64,000 nt of DNA from Sphingomonas phyllosphaerae FA2 (GTDB taxonomy: Bacteria > Pseudomonadota > Alphaproteobacteria > Sphingomonadales > Sphingomonadaceae): NCBI RefSeq assembly GCF_000427645.1, contig NZ_KE386571.1, forward strand, positions 124,001 through 188,000. Reading direction: 5' to 3'. Both the position numbers and the translations under genes were made by a program. The stretch's first letter is position 1. Every line of letters begins with the position of its first letter. Positions 1 through 8,680 of the stretch are shown here, one piece after another. The notes beneath the pieces are model-generated. The model was not told the DNA's origin. It saw nothing but the letters and a program-made list of their open reading frames with translations, and searched no databases.

Positions 1-298
1 CAGTGTGCAGGATCTCGATCAGCGGAAACGCCTCCGCCCCCGCGTCGGCATCGATCCGCAACGCGGCGGAGATGATCGTCAGCTCGACCGAATAGCGGTC
101 GCCCGCTGGATTGTCCCAGTGCATCAGCGAGTTGAAGCGATGATCGATCATCGCCAGCGTGTTGCGCAGATTCTCGCGCCGACGTTCGCCGCGCGCCAGA
201 TTGGCGAAATTGGTGGTGATGCGCGTGTTGTCCGCGGGGCGATAGTCCTCGTCGAACGGGATGCTGCCGACCGTGAACGTGAAGCCGCTATTCGTCAT
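1..298 (-). CDS. mesX: MesX-like (DUF1852) protein, 5' part only
   Basis: The first 99 codons of a minus-strand gene run off the window edge. The N-terminus (MTNSGFTFTVGSIPFDEDYR, then TRITTNFANLARGERRREN and LMHWDNPAGDRYSVEL) matches what I know of the DUF1852 family, now called MesX. MesX is a putative oxygenase required by the folate- and B12-independent methionine synthase MesD, which is normally encoded next to it. ATG at 298 is preceded by an AGGTGA ribosome site. The leader carries a cobalamin riboswitch, which fits a gene needed only when B12 is scarce. The expected mesD partner lies outside the window. Family call is from sequence memory; regulation is inferred. Confidence 0.8.
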   Translation of the reverse strand, partial: MTNSGFTFTVGSIPFDEDYRPADNTRITTNFANLARGERRRENLRNTLAMIDHRFNSLMHWDNPAGDRYSVELTIISAALRIDADAGAEAFPLIEILHT

Positions 299-431
299 GA
301 CTCACCTGCATGTTGCGGGCAGGGGTCACGGAAGAGCGCGCAAGGCGTGAACAGGGCCGGACGGCAAGCGACCGCGGACCATGCGTCAAGCGCGATCCGC
401 CGGAGGAACCCCCGTCCGAGGAACGTTATCG

Positions 432-632
432 CGTCGGAGGCAGGTCTCCTGGCTCACGGGTCGACGCAGTGGTTCCGGCCTTCCCGGGCTCAGTGCGGAG
501 CCCAGTGACACGAAAAGGAACCGCCGCTCGCCGCTTACAGTTGCGGGGGCAGCGCCGGACTTTGCCTCGAAAGGCAGCACCGGCTTCCCGTCTTAGCCCC
601 ATCGCCATGCCTGGGATGAGGAACCTCGACGC
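432..632 (-). promoter_or_regulatory. cobalamin (B12) riboswitch
   Basis: Read on the minus strand, this leader shows the canonical cobalamin riboswitch blocks in order: GGGAAGCCGGTG, then the B12 box with GCCCCCGCAACTGTAAGCGG, a GGGAAGGC segment, and the closing GACCCGTGAGCCAGGAGACC followed by TGCC. It ends about 130 nt before the mesX start codon. Riboswitches of this class normally turn genes off when adenosyl- or methylcobalamin is bound, consistent with control of a B12-independent methionine synthase pathway. Confidence 0.93.
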
Positions 633-670
633 GCCGGTTTGAACACGATCCGCGCACGCCTGTCAACCAC

Positions 671-692
671 GATATAAAGATATCCTTATATC
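671..692. promoter_or_regulatory. ArsR/SahR-type operator palindrome upstream of the riboswitch
   Basis: The arms are GATATAAAGAT and ATCCTTATATC, palindromic except for one mismatched pair. The core is almost identical to the perfect palindrome at 55952-55973 in the promoter of the sahR-like gene. It lies about 40-60 nt upstream of the 5' end of the riboswitch, where the mesX promoter should be. Binding by the SahR-like protein is inferred from site identity. The divergent peptidase gene starts at 780, so the site could also affect it. Confidence 0.7.
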
Positions 693-779
693 GTTAAATG
701 GAAGTCGGGATCGGGTGGACGCAATATCCGGTTGAGGCGCGCGGACAATCCGCACATGGGGGCGGACAGGGGCGGGGGG

Positions 780-2243
780 ATGACGATGAAACGACGTGCT
801 GTGATGCTTGCGCTGACCGGGATGACGCTGTCGGCAGCCGACGCGCCGCCACCGGACTGGGCGGCATTGACGCGGCAGGACGTGCAGGCGTTCCACGATC
901 AGGTCGTGGCGAACCATCCCGGGCCGCTCAACCGGCTCGACCCCGGCTTCACGAAGCGGAACGAGGCGAGCTTCGCACTCGCGCGGCGGCGTGCTGGACA
1001 GGTGCGGAGCTACGGCGGCTATATCGGCGCGATGCGCGGCTATGTCGCCAGCTTCAACGACGGGCATCTCGCGCTCGATGTCCACGATGCACAGCCGTTG
1101 CCGCTGGCATGGCCGGGGTTCCTGACCGGCTTCGACGAAGCGGGGCGACAGGTGGTGCGGACGCGCGCGGATGACGTCGACCTGCCGCTCGGCGCGCAGC
1201 TGGAAAGCTGCGACGGCGTGGCGGCGGAGACGCTCGCCGCGCGCAACGTCGGCGCGTTCCGGGGACGGTGGCAGTTGCTCAGCCAACGTGCGACGAACGG
1301 CGGACGCTTGTTCATCGACGCGGGCAATCCGTTCATCACCCGGCCGACGCGCTGTCGTTTCTCGGTCGAGGGAAAGGTGCGGGACGTCGCGCTGGCGTGG
1401 CGTCCGTTGTCCGATGCCGCGTTTCAGGAGCGGTTCGCCGCCACCGCGCCGCGCGCGCGCCCCGATTTCGCGTCGCGCACCCTCGCTGACGGAACGCGCT
1501 GGTACACGATGCCCAGCTTCGACGGCGATCCGGCGGGCGACGCTGCCAGGGCGCTGGCCCCGATGATCGCCGCGATGAAGCGCGATCGCGCCGTCGTGAC
1601 GACGGCCCCCCGCATCGTGCTGGATCTGCGCGGCAATGGCGGCGGGTCGTCGGACTGGTCGCAACAGATCGCCGCCGTGCTGTGGGGGCAGGCGGCGGCC
1701 GACGCGCAAGAAGCGGAGGCGACCACGGTCGATTGGCGCGCGTCGCCGGGCAATTTGGCCGCGATGCAAAAGTACCGCGCCGATCTGACCGCGTCCGCCG
1801 ATGTCTCGCCCGACGCGAAAGCATGGGTCGAGCGGGTCGCGACCGGACTGTTCGATGCGATCGCCCGACGGCAGCCGCTGTGGCGCGAGCCGGACACCGC
1901 ACCACCCGCGCGCGCGTCCACGACCGTCGCCCCGGAGACGGTACCGACCGCCAAGGTGTATGTGCTCACCGATTGGGGCTGCGCATCGGCATGCCTCGAT
2001 GCGGTCGATCTTTGGACCGCGCTCGGCGCGGTGCAGGTCGGGCAGGAGACGAGCGCGGACTCGCTCTACATGGACGTGCGCTCGATCCCGTTGCCCAGCG
2101 GCTTTGCGGATGCGGTGGTGCCGATGAAGGTCTATCGCGGGCGCAAGCGCGGGTCGAACGTGCCTGCGACGCCGCGCCATGCGTATCGTGGCGACATGCG
2201 CGACACCGCGGCGCTGGAACGGTGGATCGCCGCGCTGCCGTGA
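780..2243 (+). CDS. S41 family peptidase (C-terminal processing peptidase-like), secreted
   Basis: An exported protein of 487 residues with a short N-terminal signal (MKRRAVMLALTGMTLSAADA). The C-terminal half has the S41 fold signature: a strand with IVLDLRGNGGGSSDWS, then TDWGCASACLDA with the likely nucleophile Ser403, as in tail-specific protease relatives. I see no clear PDZ domain, so it resembles the tricorn/IRBP-like branch more than CtpA. ATG at 780 follows a G-rich ribosome site; ATG 786 is an alternative. It is divergent from mesX and converges with the fliL-like gene. Substrate is unknown. Confidence 0.75.
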   Translation: MTMKRRAVMLALTGMTLSAADAPPPDWAALTRQDVQAFHDQVVANHPGPLNRLDPGFTKRNEASFALARRRAGQVRSYGGYIGAMRGYVASFNDGHLALDVHDAQPLPLAWPGFLTGFDEAGRQVVRTRADDVDLPLGAQLESCDGVAAETLAARNVGAFRGRWQLLSQRATNGGRLFIDAGNPFITRPTRCRFSVEGKVRDVALAWRPLSDAAFQERFAATAPRARPDFASRTLADGTRWYTMPSFDGDPAGDAARALAPMIAAMKRDRAVVTTAPRIVLDLRGNGGGSSDWSQQIAAVLWGQAAADAQEAEATTVDWRASPGNLAAMQKYRADLTASADVSPDAKAWVERVATGLFDAIARRQPLWREPDTAPPARASTTVAPETVPTAKVYVLTDWGCASACLDAVDLWTALGAVQVGQETSADSLYMDVRSIPLPSGFADAVVPMKVYRGRKRGSNVPATPRHAYRGDMRDTAALERWIAALP

Positions 2244-2255
2244 CTCGGGACGCCC

Positions 2256-2759
2256 TTACTGCGTGTCGCCGCCACCGACGACGAAGCTGGTGAAGTAAGC
2301 GCCGTCGACGGTGCCGCGATAGCCGTCGCCTTGAAGCTGCCGGTTCACCGCAGTGACGATACGGGCGAGCATCTGCGCTTTGCCGGCGTCGCTCATTGCG
2401 GTGTCCTGCGGCATGTCGGCGAGCGCCATCAGGATCGCCGAGCGCAGCGCCGGATCGTCATTCTTCAGTGCGTCTCTGGTCGCGGCATCGTGCGTCGACA
2501 GCGACACGCCCGCGTCGATCACCGCATCGGTATCCTTGATGTTGAGGACGATGTCCGGGTCGAAGGTATAGTAAAGCGGCTGCGCTTGCCGGGCCTGAAC
2601 GGCGGGCGCGGCGGGCGCATCCGCCTCGGCGCGGCGCGCATCCCGTTCGAGCGTGTTCGCCACCCCGTCGCGCTGCATCCAGATCCCGAGCGCGATGCCG
2701 GCGACCGCGAGGATCAGCGCCGCCGCGAGTGCCGCGATAAGTTTCTTGTTGAGCGCCAC
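2256..2759 (-). CDS. FliL-like membrane protein (orphan)
   Basis: A protein of about 167 residues with one N-terminal transmembrane helix (LIAALAAALILAVAGIALGI), an Ala/Arg/Glu-rich linker, and a periplasmic domain (YYTFDPDIVLNIKD, VIDAGVSLSTHD, then a long helix and a terminal strand) that matches FliL, the basal-body protein associated with flagellar stators. No other flagellar gene is in the window. No ATG is available; GTG at 2759, GTG 2777 or TTG 2786 could start it. A FliL-domain paralogue acting elsewhere in the envelope is equally possible. Confidence 0.65.
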   Translation of the reverse strand: MALNKKLIAALAAALILAVAGIALGIWMQRDGVANTLERDARRAEADAPAAPAVQARQAQPLYYTFDPDIVLNIKDTDAVIDAGVSLSTHDAATRDALKNDDPALRSAILMALADMPQDTAMSDAGKAQMLARIVTAVNRQLQGDGYRGTVDGAYFTSFVVGGGDTQ

Positions 2760-2786
2760 AACCGTTCCCGCAACCACCTGATGCAA

Positions 2787-3189
2787 CGGGATAGTCCGAC
2801 AAGCCTTGCGATTGCGCTAACCGGTCGATCAAAAGGATGGGCCCGTCCGATCGGTGGCCGGATCGTAGTCGTCAGGCTGCACGAGAAACAGGCCGGCGGA
2901 TCGGTATCGAAGACGTTGTTCACGCTCACGAGCGTTACTGTCTTAGTATCGGCGGCAAAGGACTGTTGAGCGCATCGCTTACCTTGCGCGGACCCGTGCC
3001 GGCCGACGCGTGCGACAGACGTTGGCGACCGCGGCGAGCGTGAACAGCGAACCGATGGCATAGCCGGCAATGACGATCATGGGGGACTCCGATCGCGTAA
3101 GTGATGGCGATCGGTGTAGAATCAGACGGTTAACAATCCGGCTACCCTGTCGATAAAGTCACAGCCAGACGCGCGCGATCCCTCACGGC
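2787..3189. other. intergenic region with little coding signal
   Basis: About 400 bases between the FliL-like gene and the lectin gene. Apart from the 33-codon candidate at 2979-3080, I see no frame with protein-like composition and no tRNA-like fold. A relatively AT-rich stretch at about 3110-3165 could hold the promoter of that small gene. Confidence 0.4.
2979..3080 (-). CDS. candidate 33-residue membrane peptide
   Basis: ATG at 3080 is preceded by a GGAG ribosome site at a suitable distance. It opens a short frame reading MIVIAGYAIGSLFTLAAVA followed by a basic tail (NVCRTRRPARVRAR). One hydrophobic segment followed by arginines gives a typical small inner-membrane protein. I do not recognise it, and it is too short for composition tests to be decisive. 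Confidence 0.35.
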   Translation of the reverse strand: MIVIAGYAIGSLFTLAAVANVCRTRRPARVRAR

Positions 3190-3190
3190 C

Positions 3191-3214
3191 GGGGCGGGAT
3201 CTGCATCCCGCCCC
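3191..3214 (-). terminator. hairpin downstream of the lectin gene
   Basis: A perfect 10-bp stem (GGGGCGGGAT / ATCCCGCCCC) with a 4-nt loop lies 20 nt past the lectin stop codon. No clear U-tract follows, so it is either a weak intrinsic terminator or a 3'-end stabiliser. Confidence 0.5.
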
Positions 3215-3234
3215 GCACCGCTCGACCATTCGGC

Positions 3235-4086
3235 TCAGGCCAGCGCCAGCCGCGCCGTGGTCGCCACACGCCGCCGCCGCAGCGCGCTGCCGACCACGCC
3301 GAAGCCGAGGATCATCATCGCCCAGGTCGCGGGTTCGGGAACCGCGGGCGTCACGATCGGGCTGAACGAATCGCGGAACTCCCAGCTGACGATGTCATGC
3401 GTGCTGGCCGCCGCGCCGGTCGCCGAGGTGAAGCCGACGAAGGCGGTGGTGGTGCCCAGCACGTCGGCGAGGTTCACGTTGTAGCTGAGGTTGGCGAGGA
3501 TCGGACGGATGCCGTCGGCGGCATAGCGCACGTCCAGCTTGCCGGTGGTGCCGTCGTAATCGACCCACGAGGTGATGTCCTTGCCGCCGTCGAGCTGGAA
3601 GGGCAGGTTCTTGTCCAGCACCACCGAGCTGAGGCTGCCGCCCAGATCGATGCCGATATGGTTGTCGCTGAAGTCGTCGCCGGGGCCATTGTCCCAGGTG
3701 TCGAATTCGATGCCCAAGGTGTTGGCGATCCCCTGATAGCCCATGCCCCCGCCCGAGCCGCCGACGGTGTTCGACAGCGTCTGGATCGCGAAGACCAGCC
3801 CATCGGCACCGCCGTTGTAATTGTTGGCGATGTTGAAGGTGAAGCGCGTGCTGAAGCCGTAATCGGCGCTCAGCGTGCGCGGCAGCAGGCTGAACGCCGA
3901 CCCCGCCTGACCGATGCCCGACGGGGTCAGCCGCAGCACGTCGCGGGTGCCGTCGTTGGTCGCCTGTGCCGATCCGTTCAGCTTCAGTCCGTTGGTGTTC
4001 GAGAAGTCGTTGTACACGATCGATTGCGCCTGTGCGCCGGTCGCCGCGGCCATCAACAGGCCCGCCGCCATCATCATCGTCTTCAT
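3235..4086 (-). CDS. secreted L-type lectin-domain protein with PEP-CTERM anchor
   Basis: 283 residues in three parts. The N-terminal signal peptide is MKTMMMAAGLLMAAATGAQA. The lectin-like jelly roll follows (GADGLVFAIQ; NTLGIEFDTW; then DDFSDNHIGID with Asp/Asn positions like the legume-lectin metal site). A C-terminal sorting tail has VPEPATWAMMILGFG, a hydrophobic stretch and RRRR. PEP-CTERM tails are cut by exosortase-family enzymes during export to the cell surface or matrix; none is encoded here. ATG 4086 follows GGGGAAA. It is divergent from the AraC gene. Glycan binding is inferred from the fold. Confidence 0.85.
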   Translation of the reverse strand: MKTMMMAAGLLMAAATGAQAQSIVYNDFSNTNGLKLNGSAQATNDGTRDVLRLTPSGIGQAGSAFSLLPRTLSADYGFSTRFTFNIANNYNGGADGLVFAIQTLSNTVGGSGGGMGYQGIANTLGIEFDTWDNGPGDDFSDNHIGIDLGGSLSSVVLDKNLPFQLDGGKDITSWVDYDGTTGKLDVRYAADGIRPILANLSYNVNLADVLGTTTAFVGFTSATGAAASTHDIVSWEFRDSFSPIVTPAVPEPATWAMMILGFGVVGSALRRRRVATTARLALA

Positions 4087-4387
4087 GCCATTTCCCCTGT
4101 TCTGCGTCATGTCACGCGGTCGGATCGAACGACGCCGGTTCGCGCGCGGCCCGGCAGCAGCGTCGGGCAACGATCGCATCGGCATCGCCTTACTCTCCGT
4201 TCGATCCCGGCGACGTACGCAGTTACGTCGTGGGCACGCCCACCCGCCGTTCGGGACGACACGTTGTCGCAGCGGCGATGCGCGCCGTCGTCCCGATTTC
4301 CGCCAGCAACGTCTCACCGACCGACAGTAAGGAAGTGCTATTTTACACTATGCCCCGATTTGATACAGGTCGGGTGGAGGGCAGACG
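4087..4387. other. divergent promoter region, lectin / AraC
   Basis: About 300 bases without a convincing gene. It holds an inverted repeat with 7-bp arms (CGACGTA / TACGTCG, 4211-4230) that could be an operator. An AT-rich stretch near 4335-4350 (CTATTTTACACTATG) plausibly contains the AraC promoter. No RNA gene is apparent. Confidence 0.4.
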
Positions 4388-5335
4388 ATGCTGATCGATC
4401 GCTGGTCAACGCTTGCTGTTCCGCGGCCGGCGCGCTTCGACGTCATGCGTGACATGCTGATGCAGGGGGCGATCCCGATCCGTCTGGAGCGCGACGGGCT
4501 GGACCGCGACGGCGGGTTCATCGCCCATGTCGAAGTGCACGGTTTCGCCGGAGGCGTGGGGATGGTGCGCAATCTGGGGCAGGCGGCATCGGGCGTGCGC
4601 GGCGCGGCGGAGATCGCGCGCGGCGCACCCGATTGCCTGTGGGCGATCCGCTACCGCCGGACGTCCGGGCGGATCGCGCTGAACGGACGCGAGATCGAGG
4701 TGCGCCCCGGCGACATCGTCTACGGCGATTGCGGGGTGGCGGTGTCGGCCAGCGGCAGCCCGTTCGTGGATTTCGATCAATGGGTGTTCCCCGCCGGGCT
4801 GCTCCGCGACTTGCTGGCGCGTCCCGACAGCGATCCGGTGGGGATCATCCGCCACACCACGCCGCTTGGCCGGCTGGCGAGCGACTATCTCGCGCATCTG
4901 CCCGCCGCGCTCGACATGGTGTCGCCGGATGACGCCTGTTCGCTGATGCGGCATGTGGCGACGCTGATCGCGCTCGATCGCGGGCTGTCGGCGGATGCCG
5001 GCGAGGTGGCGCAGGCGTCGCTCGGCGACCTGCGGCTGCGCGAGATCGTCCGCTACATCGACAAGCATTGCGCCGATCCGCGGCTGACCCCGCGATCGAT
5101 CGCCCAAGCGCAGGGATTGTCGGAACGCGCGCTCCAGCGCTTGTTCGAGCGGACGGGCAAAAGCTGTGCGCGGGTGCTGCTGGAGGCGCGGTTGAACGCA
5201 GCACAGGCGTTGCTGCGACAGCGGCCGGCAGGGACGATTGCCGACGTCGCGTTCGCCTGCGGCTTCGACAGCCTGTCATCCTTCTACCGCAACTTCCGTG
5301 CGCACTTCGGCCATGCGCCGGGGGATCTGCTGTAA
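4388..5335 (+). CDS. AraC family transcriptional regulator
   Basis: 315 residues. The N-terminal half resembles the AraC-binding-like ligand domain of the FeaR/NphR type (IALNGREIEVRPGDIVYGD). The C-terminal about 105 residues contain two helix-turn-helix units (LTPRSIAQAQGLSERALQRLF; then TIADVAFACGFDSLSSFYRNF and the FGHAPGDLL end) typical of AraC/XylS. ATG 4388 follows GGAGGGC. The position between the lectin gene and the TonB receptor suggests it governs one of these, but neither target nor ligand can be read from the sequence. Confidence 0.9.
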   Translation: MLIDRWSTLAVPRPARFDVMRDMLMQGAIPIRLERDGLDRDGGFIAHVEVHGFAGGVGMVRNLGQAASGVRGAAEIARGAPDCLWAIRYRRTSGRIALNGREIEVRPGDIVYGDCGVAVSASGSPFVDFDQWVFPAGLLRDLLARPDSDPVGIIRHTTPLGRLASDYLAHLPAALDMVSPDDACSLMRHVATLIALDRGLSADAGEVAQASLGDLRLREIVRYIDKHCADPRLTPRSIAQAQGLSERALQRLFERTGKSCARVLLEARLNAAQALLRQRPAGTIADVAFACGFDSLSSFYRNFRAHFGHAPGDLL

Positions 5336-5463
5336 GCGACGTGCCGACAAGCGTTCCGCAACCACGGGGTGCGCATCGAGGATCGGCTTAACCGGCACGA
5401 TCGCTCGCGCCTGCGGCGTGTCGGAGACCATCGCCTTGTGCCAAAACGAATTAATAATTCAAG

Positions 5464-5493
5464 TTGACATATAAACTGCTCCATCCGTAGATT
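5464..5493 (+). promoter_or_regulatory. probable sigma70-type promoter of the TonB receptor
   Basis: A consensus TTGACA (5464-5469) is followed after 18 nt by TAGATT (5488-5493) in an AT-rich pocket, about 95 nt before the receptor start codon. The leader ends with a strong AGGGAGGGGAA ribosome site. Confidence 0.5.
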
Positions 5494-5588
5494 GGCCTTA
5501 CCAAACAGGCAGGCCAATCAAATCGCGCATCAGCCGCGAGGTCGACCGGATACAGGGGGCGCGAGCCCCGAAAAGGGAGGGGAATTCA

Positions 5589-8585
5589 ATGAGGTTCGCT
5601 GCACGTCAGCATCGGTCGTTCGGTGCCATGCTACTCGCCGCCACGATGCTGGCCGGCACCCCGGCTTTCGCGCAGCAGGCCGAACCCGCGGCCAACCCGC
5701 CGACCCCGACCGTGGCGACCCCCGCCAACCCCGATCAGACCACCGCCGCCGATCCGCAGTCGCAGCCGGAGGCGATCCCGCAGCCGGAGGGCGATATCGT
5801 CGTCACTGGCTTCCGCCAGAGCTACGCCGATGCGATCCGGTCGAAGCGCAACGACATCGCGATCACCGACGGCATTTCGTCGGACGGCCTCGGCCGCTTC
5901 CCGGACCTGAACGTCGGTGAAGCGTTGCAGCGCGTCCCCGGCGTCCAGATCAACCGCGAGGCCGAGGGGCGCAACGCGACGATCAACCTGCGCGGCCTGC
6001 CCGGCGAATATGCGCGGCTGACGCTCAACGGCGTCGCCTTCGCCGAACCGATCCTGACCGAAGCCGCGCCGCTCGGCGCGTTCAACGCCGATATCTTCAG
6101 CGCGATTGTAATCGACAAATCGCCGCTCGCCAATGCGCAGTCAGGCGGATTGTCAGGCAACGTCGATCTTCAGATCGCGCCCGCGCTCAGCCGCAAGGAA
6201 GGCGGCTTCACCAAGGCGGCGCTGGAATACAACCAGCTTGGCGACAAGTTCGCCCCCGCCGCCACCGTCGGCTACAATCACCTGTTCTCCGACAGCTTCG
6301 GCGTGTTCGCGGTGCTGGCGTACAAGAAAGAGAACTTCCGCCGCGATACGGTGCAGTTCAACAGCTATTCCAGCTTCTCCGCCGCACAGGCGCAGGCCAA
6401 TGCCAGCACGCTTGGCAGCTATTATGCGAAATCGGCCGCCTGCCCATCGTGCACCGGCGCGACCTCGACCAGCGGCGTGCTCTACAACTCGCAGTTGCGC
6501 CAATATTCGCGGCTCAACCCCGGTGACCTCTACACCGGGGCGGCAGGCGCGGAATGGAAGCCCGACGATCGCACCCGCGTCAGCCTGACCGGTTTCTACA
6601 CCGATCGTCGTCTGCCCAAGACGATGCAGTACATCTCGATCATCAGCCAGAACGACGCCAGCTTCCTGACGCCGACCTCCGCGCCGGTGAAGCTGGACGA
6701 CGGCCGCTATGTCGTCACCGATTACGACTTCACCAACCCCGATGCGCGCGCCTCGACCCGCCGGCTCGGCATCCGCCAGAGCAGCTGGGGGATCAACGGC
6801 AAGGCGGAATGGAGCGACGATTCCTGGCGGCTGTCGACCATCCTGACCGCTTCGCGCGCGAACAACCGCTCGGAAGAAACCTCGATCGACTTCGACCGGC
6901 TCCAGACGTCGTCCGGCAATGGCGGCAGCGGCACGCTGCGCACCGGCGCGGGCGATGTCGGCGACATGTATTATGCGCTCGCGCCGCAGCCGCTGATCAC
7001 CAGCGCGGTGCCGACGTGGATCTGGGGCGGCCTGTCCGATCCGACCCAATATTATAACTCCTCGACCACCTCGGCGCGCACCAACCGCTTCCAGTTGACC
7101 GGCACGCAAAGCTATGCCGAGAACCAGCTGCTAGCGTACCAGTGGGACGTCGAGCGGACGTTCCAGGACAGCGTCATCAGCGGCATCCAGACCGGCTTCC
7201 GTTTCGAACACAACAAGTTCATCTCGCAGGGCTACCGCACCTCGGGCTTCGGGCTCCAGACGCAGAATATCGACGGCTCGTTCGTGCAGACCGCGCCGGT
7301 CGCCGGTGATTTCTTCGGGGGCAAGCTGGGGACGTACAGCACCAACTGGCAGGCGACGCGCTTCGATTACGCGCTGTCGAAGTTGCTGCCCGTCACGCTC
7401 TATCCGGGCGGCGCGCTGTCGCCGGCGGGGTTCAACATCCGCTACAACGACAACAATTACGCGCTGTATAATTTCACCAACCAGACCGACATCGCCTCGG
7501 GCTATGCGCAGGCGAAATATGCCTTCGACATCGGCGGCATCCGCATCCGCGGCAACGGCGGCCTGCGCTACGAATATGCGCGCAATACCATAGATGCGCT
7601 CGATCGCATCTCGCTGACCGGCACGATCGGCTCGCCCGCCGATTTCCGCACGAACACCTACAAGCAGAGCTACGGCAAGCTGCTGCCGTCGTTCATCGTC
7701 GTCGCCGACCTGACCGAGAAGCTGTTGCTGCGCGGTGCCGCCTATCGCACCTATGTGCGTCCGCAGCCGCGCCAATTCACGCCCTCGACGATCGTCGGCA
7801 ATCCGATCAACGGCGTCTATTCGCTGACGCTCGGCAACCCCGATCTGAAGCCGTATGAAGCGACGTCGTTCGATGCCTCGCTCGAATGGTACAACCGCCC
7901 GAACGGCATCATCTCGGTCGCGGCTTTCCAGAAGCGGATTACCGGGCTGATCGCGCAGATCACCGATCCGACCCGCCTGTGCCCCGCCGACGGCGCGGCG
8001 CTGGGCCTCGGCAATTTGCGCGTCAACGGCGATCGCTGCGAAAGCGACCAGATCTACACCGGCGGCGCGGTGCCGACGCCGTTCCTCGTCACCGCCGCGG
8101 GCTTCGTCAATCAGGACAATCCGGTCACGGTGCGCGGTCTGGAGTTCAACCTCCAGCAGTCGCTCGATTTCCTGCCCGGCGCGCTGCGCCATCTGGGCGG
8201 CGGCTTCAACTATGCCTTCACCGGGATCAGCGGCAAGACCGCGACCGGCGCCGACGCGACGCTGCCGGGTGTGTCGAAGCATAACGCCAATGTCATCGGC
8301 TATTACGAAACCGATGCCGGCGGCATTCGCCTCGTCTACAACATCCGCAGCAAATACGATCTCGCCTCGGCCGGTACCTTCACCGGCGCGGCGCGGCAGG
8401 TGAAGGCACGCGGGCAGCTCGATCTGTCGGCGTCGGCGAACCTCAGCGACACCGTGTCGCTGTCGTTCGACGCCTACAACCTGACCAACGCGATCCGCAT
8501 CGAATATGAGAACGATCCGCGGCTGATCCGTCGCGCCGATTATGACGGCCGCACCTTTACCGTCACCGCGCGTGCCACTTTCTAG
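5589..8585 (+). CDS. TonB-dependent outer-membrane receptor, carbohydrate-type
   Basis: 998 residues. A signal peptide ending AFAQQ is followed by a Pro/Gln-rich spacer, a TonB-box-like DIVVTGF, then the plug domain (GRFPDLNVGEALQRVPGVQI; NLRGLPGEYARLTLNG). A 22-strand barrel ends in a C-terminal phenylalanine (TFTVTARATF), the outer-membrane insertion signal. Receptors with this plug often occur in sphingomonad and xanthomonad glycan loci and import oligosaccharides with TonB energy. The GH92 enzyme lies just downstream after a terminator, so the likely cargo is a mannose-bearing glycan (inference). Confidence 0.92.
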   Translation: MRFAARQHRSFGAMLLAATMLAGTPAFAQQAEPAANPPTPTVATPANPDQTTAADPQSQPEAIPQPEGDIVVTGFRQSYADAIRSKRNDIAITDGISSDGLGRFPDLNVGEALQRVPGVQINREAEGRNATINLRGLPGEYARLTLNGVAFAEPILTEAAPLGAFNADIFSAIVIDKSPLANAQSGGLSGNVDLQIAPALSRKEGGFTKAALEYNQLGDKFAPAATVGYNHLFSDSFGVFAVLAYKKENFRRDTVQFNSYSSFSAAQAQANASTLGSYYAKSAACPSCTGATSTSGVLYNSQLRQYSRLNPGDLYTGAAGAEWKPDDRTRVSLTGFYTDRRLPKTMQYISIISQNDASFLTPTSAPVKLDDGRYVVTDYDFTNPDARASTRRLGIRQSSWGINGKAEWSDDSWRLSTILTASRANNRSEETSIDFDRLQTSSGNGGSGTLRTGAGDVGDMYYALAPQPLITSAVPTWIWGGLSDPTQYYNSSTTSARTNRFQLTGTQSYAENQLLAYQWDVERTFQDSVISGIQTGFRFEHNKFISQGYRTSGFGLQTQNIDGSFVQTAPVAGDFFGGKLGTYSTNWQATRFDYALSKLLPVTLYPGGALSPAGFNIRYNDNNYALYNFTNQTDIASGYAQAKYAFDIGGIRIRGNGGLRYEYARNTIDALDRISLTGTIGSPADFRTNTYKQSYGKLLPSFIVVADLTEKLLLRGAAYRTYVRPQPRQFTPSTIVGNPINGVYSLTLGNPDLKPYEATSFDASLEWYNRPNGIISVAAFQKRITGLIAQITDPTRLCPADGAALGLGNLRVNGDRCESDQIYTGGAVPTPFLVTAAGFVNQDNPVTVRGLEFNLQQSLDFLPGALRHLGGGFNYAFTGISGKTATGADATLPGVSKHNANVIGYYETDAGGIRLVYNIRSKYDLASAGTFTGAARQVKARGQLDLSASANLSDTVSLSFDAYNLTNAIRIEYENDPRLIRRADYDGRTFTVTARATF

Positions 8586-8606
8586 GTCCCTTCCCTGAGG
8601 GCGACT

Positions 8607-8643
8607 GCGGCGCTTCCGGTTCGTGGAAGCGCCGCCCTTTTTT
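8607..8643 (+). terminator. intrinsic terminator after the TonB receptor
   Basis: A perfect 11-bp stem (GCGGCGCTTCC / GGAAGCGCCGC) with a 7-nt loop is followed by CCTTTTTT. It lies 20 nt after the receptor stop and 38 nt before the GH92 start, so read-through into GH92 would be reduced. Confidence 0.88.
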
Positions 8644-8680
8644 GCTACGGACCGGCCAACCGACGACATAAGGAACGCGC

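Noticed and set aside
663..2180. Long open frame (505 codons) on the minus strand opposite the S41 peptidase
   Set aside because: Arg/His/Gly-rich translation without recognisable motifs; an antisense shadow of GC-rich coding DNA.
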